Origin: Trissonchulus latispiculum
Lineage: Eukaryota; Nematoda; Enoplea; Enoplida; Ironidae
Length of the DNA: 64,000 nucleotides
Direction: 5' to 3'
NCBI GenBank assembly: GCA_030248195.1
Contig: JASAND010012429.1
Location: forward strand, 19,208-83,207
Below, in pieces: positions 24,501 through 34,390 of this stretch (positions within the stretch are counted from its first letter, which is position 1; each line of letters opens with the position of its first letter). The notes under the pieces are model-generated. The model was given only the letters and a program-made list of their open reading frames with translations, made no database searches and was not told the DNA's origin. The translations under genes were made by a program, and so were the position numbers.

Positions 24501-27190
24501 CAGTTTTACGTAGCTTTAAACGTGACAACGAATTTTCTACCAAAATACTTTAATCGTGAACTTATTTTACAAAACTGCATGACGCAACCTGATTTGACGA
24601 ACCGTGAAATGATTTTAGTCTTTGCAATTTCATCAATGGGCTACTTCGACTTAGAAATTGCAATGCTGATCCTACATATGCTTGTGTGGATGAGGGTTTA
24701 CCCCCCAGACTTACGCAGAGGTCAACTCCCGGAATCCAGTTTTTCGGGGTGTTTAGGCAACTACATTCCACGGAAAAATCAGTTGGCCGCCAGCTCACCC
24801 GGCCCCTCCGAAATTGTAGGAATTCAGTTTTTCAATAATATAAAAAACAAACAGCAATTTCAGAATGAGTGCTAAAAAACAAAAAACTTCACCTACCAAA
24901 GCCCATGAACAGTCCACCCGTCAACTCCGCTTGGTACGGCGCAGGTTCCCGGCTAAAACGAAGAACTAAATGTCCATAAAAAGATATTTAAGATGGTAGA
25001 ACTCGTTTGCGTACTACAACGATTTTGAGAAATCAATGATCAAAACAAAATAATTTAATTTTCGTCAAAACAATATTTGACCATATCTCTAGCTCAGAAT
25101 AATAAATTCAAATATGTGTGAGTAAAATGTGCAATGGATGGTGTATCGATAGAGTATATATAAGCCAACATGTGGCAGCAATATTGAATAAACTGATTTC
25201 ATCAGAAACGGCCACTTTTAAACGCCTGACATTGTTTCTGGCATAAACTGACATGGTTGGATCACAAAAAATAGCAAAATAAAATAAACTAAAATCAGAT
25301 CCATTAGAAATACTTCAATAGTAGTACATTTCGGTGCTCTCTATCCAGCCAAAGCAACCAATCTGGTGTCCCGATTGTCTATTGAGAGTGCAGAGCCGAA
25401 AACTGAAAATTTCTTAACTTTGGTCTAAAATTCCGCGATTGGTGTCAGAATGCCAAACAGCACCAAATTTATAATAAATGTTTGGAGTTTCATTCCTTTT
25501 CATAAAGATTTGAAGCATGTAGAACCAAAGTTACACAAAGTGATACCACCACCTTCAACTAAGGCTAACACGCCATAACCAACCCTACTATATAACCAAG
25601 AGTATATAATAGATAAGAGTATGAAACTCTTACACTAGCATGTACAAATCATGCTAGGTATACTCGGTTCATAAACTCGGGACCCCCCCCCCCCGTAACT
25701 TCCGGGGGACCCACTTAGCACTAATTATACGCTTTCATATAAGCGTGTGTCTGCTCGCTGATTGGCCGATTAGCCTAAGGCTTATGGTAGTTAATTTATT
25801 AGTTATTTTAATTAATTAGTTATAACTTCAATTAGGTTAATGCAATTTAAAAACTAATTCGACAACTTTGTAGCATTTTTTCTGCTCGTTTCAATGATAT
25901 AAAAATTGCTGCACATTACATTCCTTCGAATTTTTGTATTATGCAACAATTTTTTATATCATTGAAAAGAGCAGAAAAAATGCTACACAGTTGTCGAATT
26001 AGTTTTTAATTGCATTAACCTAATTGCAGTTATAATTAATTAATTAAAATAACTAATAAATTAACTACCATAAGCCTTAGGCTAATGGGCCAATCTGAGA
26101 GCAGACACACGCTTATATGAAAGCGTGTAATTAGTGCTAAGTGGGACCCCCGCTCGGAAGTTACGGGGGGTCCCGAGTTAATGAACCGAGCATACCTAGC
26201 GTGATTTGTGCATAGGTACTAGTGTAAGAGTTTCTTACTCTTGCCTATAATGCACTCTTGATATAACTGCTGTCGAAATCTTATAAACTTTGACAATGCT
26301 CAAACATCCACTGTATTAAATGCTGAACTGTGTCTCCCGTCCCATAACCCAGCTCCAACTTTCCAAAGGACGAAAAAGCAAAGTTAACAGAAGAAATAAC
26401 TTAAAACTGTGAAAGATCCAGGAACGGAAATACCTAAAATTATAGCGAATGACTATTAAACACCTATCAATCACTGAACTCACATTTTCACTGTTAAAAG
26501 CAAGGCATGCCGTAGTAGGCCATTCTTGAGAATACGTCAGGAAATCCCAATCGTGTGACTTGGAATTCTGCCGATGATGTTTTTTAAGAATCCCCAATTT
26601 TGTCAATAGGGAAGCTTTTTCAACCAGCATACCATCAGAAAAGAAAGATTTATTTTCAGAACCTCTTGGATGTGGGAACAAGTCCGAGTCAGGATAGTAC
26701 CAAAAAGACCACATGATGACAAATGCCAAGGCGATTAGGGTTCTGGAAAATATATTACGTTAAAATGAGAGAAATATTAAAAACGAAAACAAATGTTATA
26801 AATGTTAAATCGGTGATAACACAAGACCAAAGAACCAAAACAACTAAATCTAATTTTCACTTATTCAGTTTAACTGGAAACATAAACTGTCGAAAATTTT
26901 GCATAAACCGAAGCTGCCAGTGCAAAAACAGTTGCAATGGGAACTGGTCCTTCAAAAAAAGATCAGCAAATATATTCCCGGTAATCTCCTACGTAGTTAA
27001 CATACATAAGTAAAACAAATTCTACTTACATCGATAAGGTAATCAGTAACAGCATAAGAATGCGGTTTCTACGCTGTCTGGCAGCATTCTCGGCCCAGGT
27101 GACAGAAGTGGTGGTGGTACTGTTAATGTGGACAGGTGGTAAAATCAGCTCTGTATCATTCTTCGAAGACGTGACAGTGGGAATTGTCAT
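18327..27190 (-). CDS. RNase T2 family endoribonuclease, complete nine-exon gene with N-terminal signal-anchor
   Basis: Exons, 5' to 3': 27190-27030, 26742-26484, 24952-24897, 23858-23786, 23409-23342, 23113-23000, 19577-19529, 19278-19207, 18509-18327. They total 1035 nt (344 residues plus stop), all junctions are GT-AG and every phase matches. RNase T2 enzymes cleave single-stranded RNA through a 2',3'-cyclic phosphate, usually after secretion or in lysosomes. CAS I reads VHGLWP (His156) and CAS II KHEYEKHGSC (Glu209, His213); the usual HEW is HEY. The HDWDFLTYSQEWP block and the Cys-rich CEVHK and YLREVRLCLS blocks also fit the family. Instead of a cleavable signal peptide, residues 1-43 are polar with NDT and NST sequons and RQRRNR, followed by a hydrophobic stretch at about 44-68. 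That predicts a type II membrane anchor. The tail has a furin-like RMKR-S. The introns contain foldback elements and satellites. Confidence 0.92.
18705..19160. repeat. GTTTCA hexamer arrays
   Basis: Two clusters of TTTCAGTTTCAG words (18713-18830 and 18968-19160) interspersed with TCTCCTCCCAAAATA. They resemble the word arrays of the hAT-like elements, but I could not define ends or a duplication. Located in the last RNase T2 intron, just before exon 8. Confidence 0.7.
19207..19278 (-). CDS. RNase T2 exon 8
   Basis: 24 codons, ASEIIDAVKQTFGYKPLLSC then EVHK, between acceptor ACTTTTATAG and donor GTAGGT. I..A....G..P.L.C is the conserved C-terminal RNase T2 block. Confidence 0.9.
19529..19577 (-). 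CDS. RNase T2 exon 7
   Basis: A 49-nt exon after a 3.4-kb intron: one base completes Lys, then ALSNQGIVPSSSKTYQ, phase 0 at donor GTATGA. L...GI.PS...Y is a conserved RNase T2 block. Confidence 0.88.
20222..20922. mobile_element. foldback element with modular arms
   Basis: Ends ACAAGAATAAAAATGCTCGG / GAGCATTTTTATTCTTGT. The arms of about 175 bp are near-complete inverted copies and contain two repeats of a GGACTAGGTT...TAATATGG module, then ACCAGCTTCGCTGAACAAC. No duplication found. It lies in RNase T2 intron 6. Confidence 0.82.
21124..21750. repeat. about 155-bp tandem repeat, 4 units, the last diverged
   Basis: Units start at CACTCTACTGCAGCGCAACC (21133, 21286, 21440, 21597) and contain AATTTCGGACGATTGCAACT, then TAGTTATAGGCCGTGCTGTA. 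The fourth unit diverges after CGCAACCACAT. Located in RNase T2 intron 6. Confidence 0.9.
22060..22330. repeat. GGCCGGCC-rich repeat remnant
   Basis: GGCCGGACC, GGGCCGGCCGCC and GGCCGGCCGGCC words resemble the arms of the 34.4-kb element. No ends found. Frames in it are compositional. Confidence 0.4.
23000..23113 (-). CDS. RNase T2 exon 6 (CAS II, HEYEKHG)
   Basis: Acceptor CTGTTATAG, then (W)KHEYEKHGSCAAILSSLSS and ELDYFREGLDLHKGYTID, ending in phase 2 (AA) at donor GTAAGT. It contains the CAS II Glu and His and the disulfide Cys that follows. Confidence 0.93.
23342..23409 (-). CDS. RNase T2 exon 5
   Basis: The 68-nt exon encodes DIESELEKAWPNLLVKKSV then HSL plus TG, between acceptor TTTCTAG and donor GTAAAG. 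The block L..AWP.L matches the helix before CAS II. The split Trp codon is completed by exon 6. Confidence 0.9.
23786..23858 (-). CDS. RNase T2 exon 4
   Basis: Acceptor GCTGCTTCAG, then G completing TGG, then PSNSHGNDPFYCNNSIHF...DKIK, phase 0 at donor GTTGGT. The segment after HGLWP with Cys-Asn aligns with the family pattern HGLWP...CN...F....IK. Confidence 0.9.
24145..24335. mobile_element. fragment of CAAGAGT-family left arm nested in another repeat
   Basis: 24152-24330 resembles the left arm of the 25.6-kb element (GAGTATAAAACTCTTACACT, a CATGCTAAGCATGCTCGG-like block, GTCCCACC, ATACGCTTTCATAT-like). It is bracketed by pieces resembling the 12.9-kb palindrome (24081-24130 and 24361-24480). 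It lies in RNase T2 intron 3. Confidence 0.55.
24897..24952 (-). CDS. RNase T2 exon 3 (CAS I, HGLW)
   Basis: A 56-nt exon encoding PGTCAVPSGVDGWTVHGL plus TG, after acceptor TCGTTTTAG and before donor GTAGGT. It ends inside the Trp codon of HGLWP; exon 4 supplies the last base. His156 is the predicted CAS I catalytic histidine. Confidence 0.92.
25597..26260. mobile_element. near-perfect 664-bp foldback element, CAAGAGT family, 7-bp TSD
   Basis: ATATAAC at 25590-25596 and 26261-26267 (perfect). The two arms, each about 320 bp, are almost complete inverted copies meeting near 25925, so the whole element can fold into one long hairpin. Ends CAAGAGTATATAATAG / its diverged complement ending ACTCTTG. 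Non-coding. It lies in RNase T2 intron 2. Confidence 0.9.
26484..26742 (-). CDS. RNase T2 exon 2 (membrane anchor, stalk, first conserved block)
   Basis: Acceptor TATTTTCCAG is followed by the rest of the hydrophobic anchor (TLIALAFVIMWSFW), a charged stalk and HDWDFLTYSQEWPTTAC. The last matches the N-terminal beta-strand block of RNase T2 enzymes (x-Q-x-WP-x-x-x-C). Phase 0 at donor GTGAGT. Confidence 0.9.
27030..27190 (-). CDS. RNase T2 exon 1 (start codon, cytosolic tail, first half of membrane anchor)
   Basis: The ATG is the reverse complement of 27188-27190. The frame MTIPTVTSSKNDTEL... reaches RNRILMLLLITLS and ends in phase 2 at donor GTAAGT (27029-27024). Joining to exon 2 gives S-I-T-L and continues the hydrophobic segment. 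Confidence 0.85.
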
Positions 27191-28383
27191 TATGGACGGA
27201 ATAAATTACTAGTCGGATTAGTCTTAAAAACAAACTAAAGGGTCAGTACACTTCTTGAATTATTACACATATCAAAAATCTAAACAGGAGAGAGCCAATG
27301 GGTGCGGCAGGTGTTTCTTATTGTTTAATCTTTAACTAATGCCATGTATCCCTTATGAATCCGCCTGCCAGAACCGCATTTACCTCATTTTCTTAACTAC
27401 TTTTAGAATTTTTGCCAATTTTTTACCACCTGAAATCTTCAATAAGTATTCAAAAAATAACAATAGAATTAATTATATACATTATTCATCCAGTTTACTA
27501 AAATACTTGTCGCTGTAATGTCCTCATAATATATTTGCCATGTCCTGTCAAGGTTGCACCTAGTTTGGAAGCTATTGTATATTGCGTTGAATTAGAAAAA
27601 TGAAAATCAAGTCGTGCGCACAGAGTCCGAAATCTTTATTTTAAAACTTAAATTTTTCCAAGCTCCAGCTTCTTTCGCTGATTCTTCACCGCTGCTCTCG
27701 TTTTCGAGGAAGTCAGACTGTGCGGAGTGCAAATCCGGGTAAACAGGAAAATCTAAGTAAAAATAAGGTTCACAGCTTCTGAGTTTTGATTTTCCTTTTT
27801 TCTTGTTATCATGAGGGAGCTCGGAGAGCCCCCCATAATATGAGCTATAAAGGCACTTTGCGGATTTTGAAAAGTACTAATTAGGCATAACTAATTAACG
27901 GGACTGAATTAAGAGCTAATATTTACATTTTTGAAATCTCCAGGCCAAGAGCTTTCGAATGATACCAAACTTGCCCGGAAAAAATGAACTTTGAAAAAAT
28001 CGACTTTCTCTTACGGGTTTGAAAGTGGGGTTTTTTTCTTTGTATTCAGCATGATTTTTGTCAACTTTGTGTTAACTCGATTTTTCGAACGGCTCATAGG
28101 AAAAATTTTTCTATTCTATTTTTTGAATATCTAGGCAATGGTACTTAGCAAGTTTATGTTTTTTCCGAATTTCGATCTGGTTCTATTTTTATAGATGGTC
28201 AAAAATGGAAAAATAGCGTTTTTGGACACCTTCAAGCTGAAAAATTTCTAAGTCCGAAAATTTTAAAAGTCTAAAAATGGGCAAAAACAGCGTTTTTCGG
28301 CCTTGGGGTGGTACCCATATATCGTAAATCGGGGTCGCTGAACACGATGAGCACAGTGCCGACACCGTATCTCGCCTGGTTCA
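27191..28383. other. upstream region of RNase T2, then repeat-like sequence
   Basis: 27191-27600 should hold the RNase T2 promoter and 5' UTR; no motif stands out. 27800-28370 looks repetitive, and GTCGCTGAACACGATGAGC at 28334 is the inverse of a stretch at 21934. Confidence 0.45.
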
Positions 28384-30988
28384 TCTGGTTCAACTGGTTC
28401 AAAGTTGAACCAGTTCCTGGTTCAAGCTACTGGAGATAGTTGGAAGGCTGAAATTTTGCATACAAAGGTTATTGGGCATGGGGAATTCACTGGTGGTGTT
28501 ACTTTGGTGACCCGGCCCATGGCTGGCCAGATCTGGTTCAACTGGTTCAAAATTGAACCAGTTCCTGGTTCAAGCTACTGGAGATAGTTGGAACGCTGAA
28601 ATTTTGCATACAAAGGTTACTGGGCATGGGGAATTCACTGGTGGTGTTACTTTAGTAATCCGACCCATGGCTGGCCAGATCTGGTTCAACTGGTTCAAAA
28701 TTAAACCAGTTCCTGGTTCAAGCGACTGGAGATAGTTGAAAGGCTGAAATTTTGCATACAAAGGTAATTGGGCATGGGGAATTCACTGGTGGTGTTACTT
28801 TGGTGATCCGACCCATGGCTGGTCAGATCTGGTTCAACTGGTTCAAAATTGAACCAGTTCCTGGTTCAAGCTACTGGAGATAGTTGGAAGGCTGAAATTT
28901 TGCATACAAAGGTTATTGGGCATGGGGTATTCACTGGTGGTGTTACTTTGGTAATCCGACCCATGGCTGGCCAGATCTGGATCAACTGGTTCAAAATTGA
29001 ACCAGTTCCTGGTTCAAGCTACTGGAGACAGTTGGAAGGCTGAAATTTTGCATACAAAGGTTATTGGGCATGGGGAATTCACTGGTGGTGTTACTTTAGT
29101 GATCCGACCCATGGCTGGCCAGATCTGGTTCAACTGGTTCAATATTGAACCAGTTCCTGGTTCAAGGTACTGGAGATAGTTGGAAGGCTGAAATATTGCA
29201 TACAAAGGTTATTGGGCACGGGGAATTCACTGGTGGTGTTACTTTGGTGATCCGACCCATGGCTGGTCAGATCTGGTTCAACTGGTTCAAAATTGAACCA
29301 GTTCCTGGTTCAAGCCACTGGAGATAGTTGGAAGGCTGAAATTTTGCATACAAAGGTTATTGGGCATGGGGAATTCACTGGTGGTGTAACTTTGGTGATC
29401 CAACCCATGGCTGGCCAGATCTGGTTCAACTGGTTCAAAGTTGAACCAGGTCCTGGTTCAAGCAACTGGAGATAGCTAGAAGGCTGAAATTTTGCTTACA
29501 AAGGTTATTGGGCATGGGGAATTCTCTGGTGGTGTTACGGTGGTGATCCGACCCATGGCTGGCCAGATCTGGTTCAACTGGTTCAAAGTTGAACCAGGTC
29601 CTGGTTCAAGCTACTGGAGAAGGTTAGAAGGCTGACATTTTGCATACAAAGGCATTGGGCATGGGGAATTCACTGGTGGTGTTACTTTGGTGATCCGACC
29701 CATGGCTGGCCAGATCTGGTTCAATTGGTTCAAAATTGAACCAGTTCCTGGTTCAAGCGACTGGAGATAGTTGAAAGGCTGAAATTTTGCATACAAAGGT
29801 AATTGGGCATGGGGAATCCACTGGTGGTGTTACTTTGGTGATCCGACCCATGGCTGGTCAGATCTGGTTCAACTGGTTCAAAATTGAACCAGGTCCTGGT
29901 TCAAGCAACTGGAGATAGCTAGAAGGCTGAAATTTTGCATACAAAGGTTATTGGGCATGGGGAATTCACTGGTGGTGTTACTGTGGTGATCCGACCCATG
30001 GCTGGCCAGATCTGGTTCAACTGGTTCAAAGTTGAACCAGGTCCTGGTTCAAGCTACTGGAGATAGTTGGAAGGCTGAAAGTTTGCATACAAAGGTCACT
30101 GGGCATGGGGAATTCACTGGTGGTGTTACTTTGGTGATCTGACCCTCTGGTTCAACTGGTTCAAAATTGAACCAGTTCCTGGTTCAAAATACTGGAGATA
30201 GTTGGAAGGCTGAAATTTTGCATACAATGGTTATTGGGCATGGGGAATTCACTGGTGGTGTAACTTTGGTGATCCAACCCATGGCTGGCCAGATCTGGTT
30301 CAACTGGTTCAACGTTGAACCAGGTCCTGGTTCAAGCAACTGGAGATAGCTGAAGGCTGAAATTTTGCATACAAAGGTTATTGGGCATGGGGAATTCACT
30401 GGTGGTGTTACTGTGGTGATCCGATCCATGGCTGGCCAGATCTGGTTCAACTGGTTCAAAGTTAAACCAGGTCCTGGTTCAAGCTACTGGAGATAGTTGG
30501 AAGGCTGAAATTTTGCATAAAAAGGTCACTGGGCATGGGGAATTCACTGGTGGTGTTACTTTGGTGATCCGACCCATGGCTGGCCAGATCTGGTTCAACT
30601 GGTTCAAAGTTGAACCAGGTCCTGGTTCAAGCTACTGGAGATAGTTGGAAGGCTGAAATATTGCATACAAAGGTCATTGTGCATGGGGAATTCACTGGTG
30701 GCGTAACTTTGGTGATCCGACCCATGGCTGGCCAGATCTGGTTCAACTGGTTCAATGTTGAACCAGTTCCTGGTTCAAGCTACTGGAGATAGCTGAAAGG
30801 CTGAAATCTTTCATACAAAGGTTATTGGGCATGAGGAATTCACTGGTGGGGTTACTTCGCTGATCTAACCCATGGCTGGCCAGATCTGGTTCAACTGGTT
30901 CATGGTTCAAGCTACTGGAGATAGCTGAAAGTCTGAAATTTTGCATGCAAAGCTTATTGGGCATGGGGAATTCACTGGTGGAATTTGT
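28384..30988. repeat. 148-bp tandem satellite, about 17 units
   Basis: Each unit runs GAACCAGTTCCTGGTTCAAG, ...GGAGATAGTTGGAAGGCTGA, ...GGGCATGGGGAATTCACTGG, ...CATGGCTGGCCAGATCTGG, ...TTCAACTGGTTCAAA. Units differ by a few percent and a few have deletions (for example near 30140). The junction between units is an imperfect GGTTCAA/TTGAACC palindrome. The last units (after 30890) are shortened. Repeated 60-codon frames are a by-product of unit identity. Confidence 0.95.
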
Positions 30989-31037
30989 GATTGCTGCTGC
31001 CACAGTTATGGCAGCGTTCCCAAAAACTAGACGGAGG

Positions 31038-31757
31038 ACAAGTAGGAAAAATGCTCCTTGCAGTCGCATGAAAAAGTTAATATGAACTATAATGGTCAAC
31101 ATTTAAATGTGTCAAGGACAAGATTTAAAATGTTTAATATGAGCCAACATCTAAATAAATAGAGGACAAGATGTAAACGGCTAATATGAGCCGCTATGTT
31201 TCTCTTGGGCTCATATTGGCGCGACTAAAATGGCAAACATATATACAGTTTACGGTTGGCATATAAGCATCAGTGTTTATAAACGATTTGATTGGCTTGG
31301 GAATATATTGAATTAATGTGATGATTGCGATGATAACTTCAAATGTGATTTCTTAAGATTTCACAACATGTGTAAGTTCCACATTTTCGTTTCTTCATTA
31401 GATTGGACTTCGGTTCCGTTTTGTTGACTTATGTGGTGGCCTTAAATGTGTACTTGGATGTAGCGGTGGAGAAGAAAACGTTTAGGTACAGCTTTGCAAA
31501 ATTAATGTTTATGCGTCGTTATTCATGCAAGCCATTTCGGTGCTGGATTAAAAGTAAGCAAAAGCTAAATGAGCGTCAATATGAGCCCAAGAGAAACGTA
31601 GCGGCTCATATTAGCCGTTTACATCTTGTCCTCTATTTATTTAGATGTTGGCTCATATTAAACATTTTAAATCTTGTCCTTGACACATTTAAATGTTGAC
31701 CATTATAGTTCATATTAACTTTTTCATGCGACTGCAAGGAGCATTTTTCCTACTTGT
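31038..31757. mobile_element. foldback element with modular arms, related to the 20.2-kb element
   Basis: Ends ACAAGTAGGAAAAATGCTCC / GGAGCATTTTTCCTACTTGT. Inverted arms of about 185 bp contain two GGACAAGAT-TAAA...TAATATGAGCC modules. The central 350 bp are unrelated to the arms. No duplication found. It follows directly after the 148-bp satellite. Confidence 0.85.
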
Positions 31758-33239
31758 ATATGATTTACTATCCTTAGAGACTAGTTGATTTTGGTATGTC
31801 AAAATTCTCGGCATAAGCAAAAATAATTATGACGAATCTCCACTCAGTCAACCCTCAGTAAAACCAAGAGTGTAAAACTAAGTAAAGTAAAACTAAATAA
31901 AATATTTTTACTGCAGTAGGAAACAACCTAGTGGAAAAAGTATTGCTAGTGATATGTACTGCCGAATAAACAGACTTGACTAAATATTTCTGCAGGTTCA
32001 CAATCGGTAGTGTATGCCTAAACTAAACCGCCTAATGCCACTCTAGTAAAAGCCTGGATCTAAACCAGAGAATAGAACACGACACACTCCAGTTAACCAA
32101 ACTTCGAATTAGTCATCTTTTCATAAATTCACAGAACTTTGAATCAAATTACAAAAGATAGCAAAACGAACATAAAATCAAAAACAGAACTAATTATACG
32201 TCTCAGCTGTCGAGAATAGACAAAAAGCCCACTAATACCCACCAGCTTCCACCCACCCGATCACAACCAAGACTAAATGTATATATGAATGCTAAACGAC
32301 GCCATCTTTGTAAACTAAAAGAATAGCTAACTTTTGAATAGCTCGACCGTTTGTCAAAAGTTCACGAAAGAATTATTAGAATTCAATGTCTATTTCACAC
32401 TAGGTAATTATGAATCAGAATCAGAAAGGAAAGCAACTTTTTTAAACTTTAAACTTTAACAAAAACTCATATTTTAGACGTCAAAAAATCGAAAAAGATA
32501 AAAGAGTACTCATCGCACCCAAAATTATAAAAGTTTTTGGTTTTTCCAAGCTTGAACCTGAAATTTCAAGAATACCGGATCACCAAGTCACTGGGCCACC
32601 GGGTCACCGGGTCAGGCAGGGTCTACCGTTTCAGTACATAGTGACCCGGTTTCATCTCGGCATATGGGGTATGTGTTGTCAGAATTAATTCAACAAAACC
32701 GTATTCGCCCGCTCCAATATCAACATTACGTTCGGCTAACGATTCGACTTATATTAAAGCGGTTAATCCTGAAACATTTCCGCAAAAGATGATTCTGACT
32801 AACCCAACCAACAGAGCAAAAACACAACTTGAAACAAAGACGAGATGCTAAGCAAAGAAAAGCAGATATATACCATATTACCACCACAAAGTACGAAACT
32901 CTTATCAGTGGCCTGCCTACATAACTAACCTACCGATCTGAAAAATAGTTGATAACAAACTGAACTTGCGAATGTCTGTTTTTGATAGGTCATTCTTTGC
33001 TAGACTACTTGATAAAGGCAACAAAGGAATATTTTTATTTTCAGCCGCGAAGCAGCACTTATCAGCCAGCACTAATTTACAGTATGTAAGTTGCATATAC
33101 CGTCGTATATCCTATTTACAAAAGTAATAACGGTACAGCTGTACCGGATTCTGTAATCCGAACGGATTCGGAGTATTTCATTCCCGACAATTACGAGTTG
33201 AGAGCTCTGAGCTGTAATTTTGACATAACAACGCATAAC
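31758..33239. other. no gene recognised
   Basis: AT-rich. A GGTCACCGGGTCA word cluster lies at 32580-32640, perhaps the end of a degraded element. Confidence 0.5.
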
Positions 33240-33247
33240 GCTCAAAC

Positions 33248-33914
33248 TAGTGTTGGGGTTGGCCGAAATTTTCCTTGGTTGGCTTGGCTTAGCCGGAGTT
33301 TGAAGTTGACCAACCAATTGGCCGTTGGCTGTTGGCTGGCCAACGGCCAACAGAAAACGGCCAAGGTTGGCCGTTGGCCGCTGGTTGGCTGTAGGATGTT
33401 TTGTCAGCCATTGGCCGTTGTTTGGCTATTTGCCAACGCTGGATAATGGAATTTACTATTTTTATTCGTCTACCGTGCTTAATTATACTTCAACTTAATT
33501 AAATTTTATTCAAAATGGCTTTTCCAAACTCTAGCTCCAATCCGCGATAATTCTGTTTAATTTTGCTGGAGGACTACAATGAATTGATGAGACGTTAACT
33601 ACTAGATAAATTTAAAAACTAAGTTGTTAGCACAATAAAAATTTGCATGCAATTAGCAAACTTATTGAAAAATAATTGTAACTACGATAAACGAGTACGG
33701 ACGTATTGCAAAGTTGGAGCTAAGTATCAACATCTTCTGTAGTAAACTGAAAATCTGTAGTTATCTAATGTAACGATTATAATGCAATATGTGCGTTATA
33801 TTATGCAGCAAAATTAAATTCCGCAACACAGTTGAATTCAGCAACACACAAAATCAGTAAATTTGAGCTTCGCCAGCAGTCCAACGGCCACTAGCCGGCC
33901 AACGCACAACACTA
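33248..33914. mobile_element. hAT-like non-autonomous element, GTTGGCC-word arrays
   Basis: GCTCAAAC at 33240-33247 and 33915-33922 (perfect 8-bp duplication). Ends TAGTGTTGGGG / CACAACACTA. The left array repeats GTTGGCC(GTTGGC) about ten times; the right end has a short complementary set (CCAACGGCC). The centre is AT-rich and non-coding. Confidence 0.87.
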
Positions 33915-34390
33915 GCTCAAACCGCGCTAATTGTAAAGTTTTTCTGAAAGAATGTTATTGAAATCTAACCTGAAGCTTCTACTTGTGTAGAAATTTAGTT
34001 TGAACTAAATATACACTTCCAATTTCAACTTCAAAACGACATGCTTATTAAGCAGTTACCCTTGACTGCACCGAAAAAGTTTAAGAATCGCTGCGGAAAG
34101 CAGAAGACTAAGTCCGAAATCAGTAGTTAACCTTCTGCTATTCTGCTCTATTCTTAAACTTTATTGGTCCAGTCCAGGATTAGGGGTTAACCTGTTCATT
34201 TTAACTCTGCATGGTTAAACGTGGTAGTTTTAACTCTCAGTTTTCTCGCACACGACAAGTGACAAGGTGACAAGCCGGCCGCTCAAATGTGACGCGGCCG
34301 ACCGGCCAATGACAGTTTCTGCAGCTTATCGCCTTAAACTTGCTAAAATCTGCCTTGAAAACTGTCAAAAATCTTAATTTTTATTTTTTA

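Noticed and set aside
26723..27013. 96-codon plus-strand frame
   Set aside because: Lies in RNase T2 intron 1; no motif.
28405..30792. Tandem array as a CRISPR
   Set aside because: 148-bp contiguous units with no spacers; eukaryotic satellite.
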